Assembly: GCF_000738265.1 (NCBI RefSeq)
Contig: NZ_JFCQ01000021.1
Location: 1-64,000 of the forward strand
Reading direction: 5' to 3'
DNA: 64,000 bases
From: Corynebacterium jeikeium
GTDB lineage: Bacteria > Actinomycetota > Actinomycetes > Mycobacteriales > Mycobacteriaceae
In this document: in pieces, positions 62,081-64,000 of the stretch
Numbering within the stretch: position 1 is the first letter of the stretch
Layout: each line of letters begins with the position of its first letter
The notes under the pieces: generated by a model
What the model was told of the DNA's origin: nothing
Seen by the model: only the letters and a program-made list of their open reading frames with translations
The model's database searches: none
Translations under genes and position numbers: made by a program

Positions 62081-64000
62081 GTGAACAAAGATGGAGTGGT
62101 GACTTCTGAGCAAGAGAGGGAAGACCTACCGGCTAGCCCTTCGGTCGGGCAGCGCGGACGTTTCCGCGCCACCCAACCGCCCGCGCTAGCGCCGAAGAAA
62201 GACCGCGCCACGGCTGGAATGCCGACGGACGGGGACGGGGCGTCCCAAAGCTCCCCAGAGGTACCCCCGACCTCCCGCGACGGTGTGCACGGCGCTGCAG
62301 CGCCCGGCACGGCCAGCGCGACAGCAGCCAGCACAGCGGTGGCCAACACAGCGGTGGCCAACAGAGCGAGCGACGACACGAGCGGCACCAGCAGCTCCAA
62401 CAGCACCGGCGCCAACGAGAGCAACGACGGCAAGCAGAGCGACGAGCAGATCGTGCGCGCCGGCGGCTCCATGGCGATTGCCACCCTGATCAGCCGCATC
62501 ACGGGCTTCCTGCGCACGGTGTTCATCGCCTCCGCGCTGGGTGGCGCGGTGGCCAGTGCGTTCAACACGGCCAATACACTGCCGAACCTGGTGACGGAGC
62601 TGGTGCTCGGCGCCGTGCTGACCTCCCTGGTGGTGCCCGTGCTGGTGCGCGCCGAGAAGGAAGACGCGGACCGGGGCGAGGCCTTCATACGAAGACTTTT
62701 GACGCTCACGTTCTCGCTGACCGTCGTCATCACCCTGGTCTCCGTGGCGTGTGCCCCGCTGCTGGTGCGCATGAGCCTGGATTCCGAGGGTCACGTGAAC
62801 ATCGGCATGTCCACGGCCTTCGCCTACCTGGTGCTGCCGCAGATCATGTTCTACGCGATGTTTGCGGTGTTCATGGCGATCCTCAACACCAAGGGAGTGT
62901 TCAAGCCCGGCGCGTGGGCGCCCGTGGCCAACAACGTGGTCACGCTCGGGGTGTTGGGGCTGTACATGTTCCTGCCGCGGGATACGAAGCTGCAGCCCAC
63001 CGACAACGTGACGATCACCGACCCGCACGTGCTGCTGCTGGGCCTGGGCACCACCGCGGGCGTGGTGATGCAGGCGTTGATCATGGTTCCCTACCTGCGC
63101 AAGGCCGGCATTAACCTGCGCCCGCTGTGGGGTATCGACGAGCGCCTGAAGTCCTTCGGCGGCATGGCCATCGCCATCGTGGTGTACGTGGCGATCTCCC
63201 AGGTCGGTTGGCTGCTGAACAACCGCATCGCCTCCGACACGTGGGAGGTCGCGCCGACTATCTACATGCAGGCCTGGCAGTTGCTGCAGATGCCTTATGG
63301 CGTGATCGGCGTGACGTTGCTGACGGCCGTCATGCCCCGCCTGTCCCGCAACGCCGCGGAGGGCGACGACAAGGCCGTGGTGCGCGACCTGACCGTCGCC
63401 TCCAAGCTGACGATGCTGGCGATGGTGCCGATCATCGTGTTCTTCACCTGCTTCGGCACCCTGATTTCCGCTGCACTGTTTGCCTACAAGGAGTTCTCCC
63501 TGGAGGACGCGAACGTGCTGGGCTGGACCATCAGCTTCTCCGCGTTCACCCTGATTCCCTATGCGCTGGTTCTGCTGCACCTGCGCGTGTTCTACGCCCG
63601 CGAGGAAGTCTGGACCCCCACCTTCATCATTGCCGGCATTACCGCCACGAAGCTGACCTTCGCCTACATCGCCCCGCTGATCGCCACCGAGCCGCGCCTG
63701 GTTGTGGTGCTGCTGGGTGCAGCGAATGGTCTGGGTTTTATGGCTGGCGCGATTATCGGCGACCGGCTGCTGCGGCGTTCCCTGGGTGACCTGCAGTTCC
63801 GCAAAGTGACGATGACGGTGCTGTGGGCACTGGGTTCTTCGCTGATCGGCGCGCTGATCGCGTGGCGAGTGGATGTGCTGCTGGTGAAGTTCGCTTTCCA
63901 GACCCCCGCCAACCCGTGGTTCGTCGTTCGCCTGTTGATCTCCGGTGTACTGTTCCTGGCCGTCACGGGGCTGATTCTGGTGCGCGCACCGTTGCCGGAG
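62081..64000 (+). CDS. murJ: Lipid II flippase MurJ/MviN (3' end beyond window)
   Basis: Open for 640 codons to the window edge. About 130 residues of Ser/Ala/Thr/Gly-rich cytoplasmic leader precede the MATE-like fold, which starts MAIATLISRITGFLRTVFIA. The segment NTLPNLVTELVLGAVLTSLVVPVLVR and later LLQMPYGVIGVTLLTAVMPRLSRNAAEGD are MviN signatures. In M. tuberculosis the C-terminus has a pseudokinase that binds FhaA; it would lie beyond the window. It flips lipid II to the outer face for PBP1. Start GTG 62081 or 62099 (GGAG upstream); both are possible. Confidence 0.93.
   Translation, partial: MNKDGVVTSEQEREDLPASPSVGQRGRFRATQPPALAPKKDRATAGMPTDGDGASQSSPEVPPTSRDGVHGAAAPGTASATAASTAVANTAVANRASDDTSGTSSSNSTGANESNDGKQSDEQIVRAGGSMAIATLISRITGFLRTVFIASALGGAVASAFNTANTLPNLVTELVLGAVLTSLVVPVLVRAEKEDADRGEAFIRRLLTLTFSLTVVITLVSVACAPLLVRMSLDSEGHVNIGMSTAFAYLVLPQIMFYAMFAVFMAILNTKGVFKPGAWAPVANNVVTLGVLGLYMFLPRDTKLQPTDNVTITDPHVLLLGLGTTAGVVMQALIMVPYLRKAGINLRPLWGIDERLKSFGGMAIAIVVYVAISQVGWLLNNRIASDTWEVAPTIYMQAWQLLQMPYGVIGVTLLTAVMPRLSRNAAEGDDKAVVRDLTVASKLTMLAMVPIIVFFTCFGTLISAALFAYKEFSLEDANVLGWTISFSAFTLIPYALVLLHLRVFYAREEVWTPTFIIAGITATKLTFAYIAPLIATEPRLVVVLLGAANGLGFMAGAIIGDRLLRRSLGDLQFRKVTMTVLWALGSSLIGALIAWRVDVLLVKFAFQTPANPWFVVRLLISGVLFLAVTGLILVRAPLPE

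Noticed and set aside
62186-63580. 464-residue minus-strand frame across murJ
   Set aside because: Shadow of murJ, His/Gln/Gly-rich without domain.

Overview
The window is chromosomal DNA of a high-GC, mycolic-acid-type actinobacterium, most likely a Corynebacterium. It carries the arabinogalactan genes dprE1, dprE2, glfT1 and the Wzm/Wzt exporter, and a brnFE-type AzlC/AzlD pair. It also has the orders rpsF-ssb-rplI next to dnaB, ponA-DUF5318-ino1, and cca-NUDIX-DUF6049-murJ, all familiar from Corynebacteriales. The species cannot be fixed from sequence reading alone. Both ends are truncated: a surface protein runs off the left edge and murJ off the right edge.

Layout. 1-3.3 kb: secreted surface protein with thrombospondin type 3 repeats. 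3.8 kb: tRNA-Ser(UGA). 4-7.3 kb: quinone oxidoreductase, EamA exporter and a PLP-fold aminotransferase-like protein lacking its lysine. 7.5-21.7 kb: cell-wall galactan/arabinan block (wzm, wzt, glfT1, two GtrA proteins, dprE1, dprE2), interrupted by an AbiEi/DUF559-like gene, an acyl-CoA ligase and three hypothetical genes. 21.8-28.8 kb: MFS pump, PspA, DUF6114/DUF6230 pair, thioredoxin, DUF4442 protein, paired CrcB fluoride channels and MarR. 28.8-35.3 kb: dnaB with a DnaA-box cluster, a Baeyer-Villiger-type monooxygenase and rplI-ssb-rpsF. 35.4-43.8 kb: GT87-like mannosyltransferase, PBP1, DUF5318, ino1, MarR, UspA. 44.3-54.8 kb: leuS, SdpI-like protein, a nucleoside-use cluster (ribokinase, nucleoside hydrolase, MFS), BASS transporter, NUDIX, AzlCD. 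54.8-64 kb: YqgE-like protein, cca, NUDIX, DUF6049, murJ.

Two genome-wide-looking patterns stand out. First, the long intergenic gaps hold a family of short inverted-repeat elements. Five type A copies and two type B copies are each exactly 120 bp, and two type C copies are each 109 bp. A and B have different terminal repeats but share a core, keep an open reading frame from the terminal ATG/GTG, and sit beside extra terminal-repeat copies spaced 31 or 62 bp apart. Second, the 7-mer GGCGTCA, usually followed by an A-rich tail, recurs about 44 times on both strands in coding and non-coding DNA, roughly once per 1.5 kb. That layout and density resemble DNA-uptake sequences of other bacteria. 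Neither pattern is explained by the genes.

Functionally the window is dominated by envelope building: galactan export and priming, decaprenyl-phosphoryl-arabinose synthesis, peptidoglycan synthase and lipid II flippase, mannosyltransferase, and inositol for phosphatidylinositol-based lipids. Replication/translation housekeeping and small transporters make up the rest.
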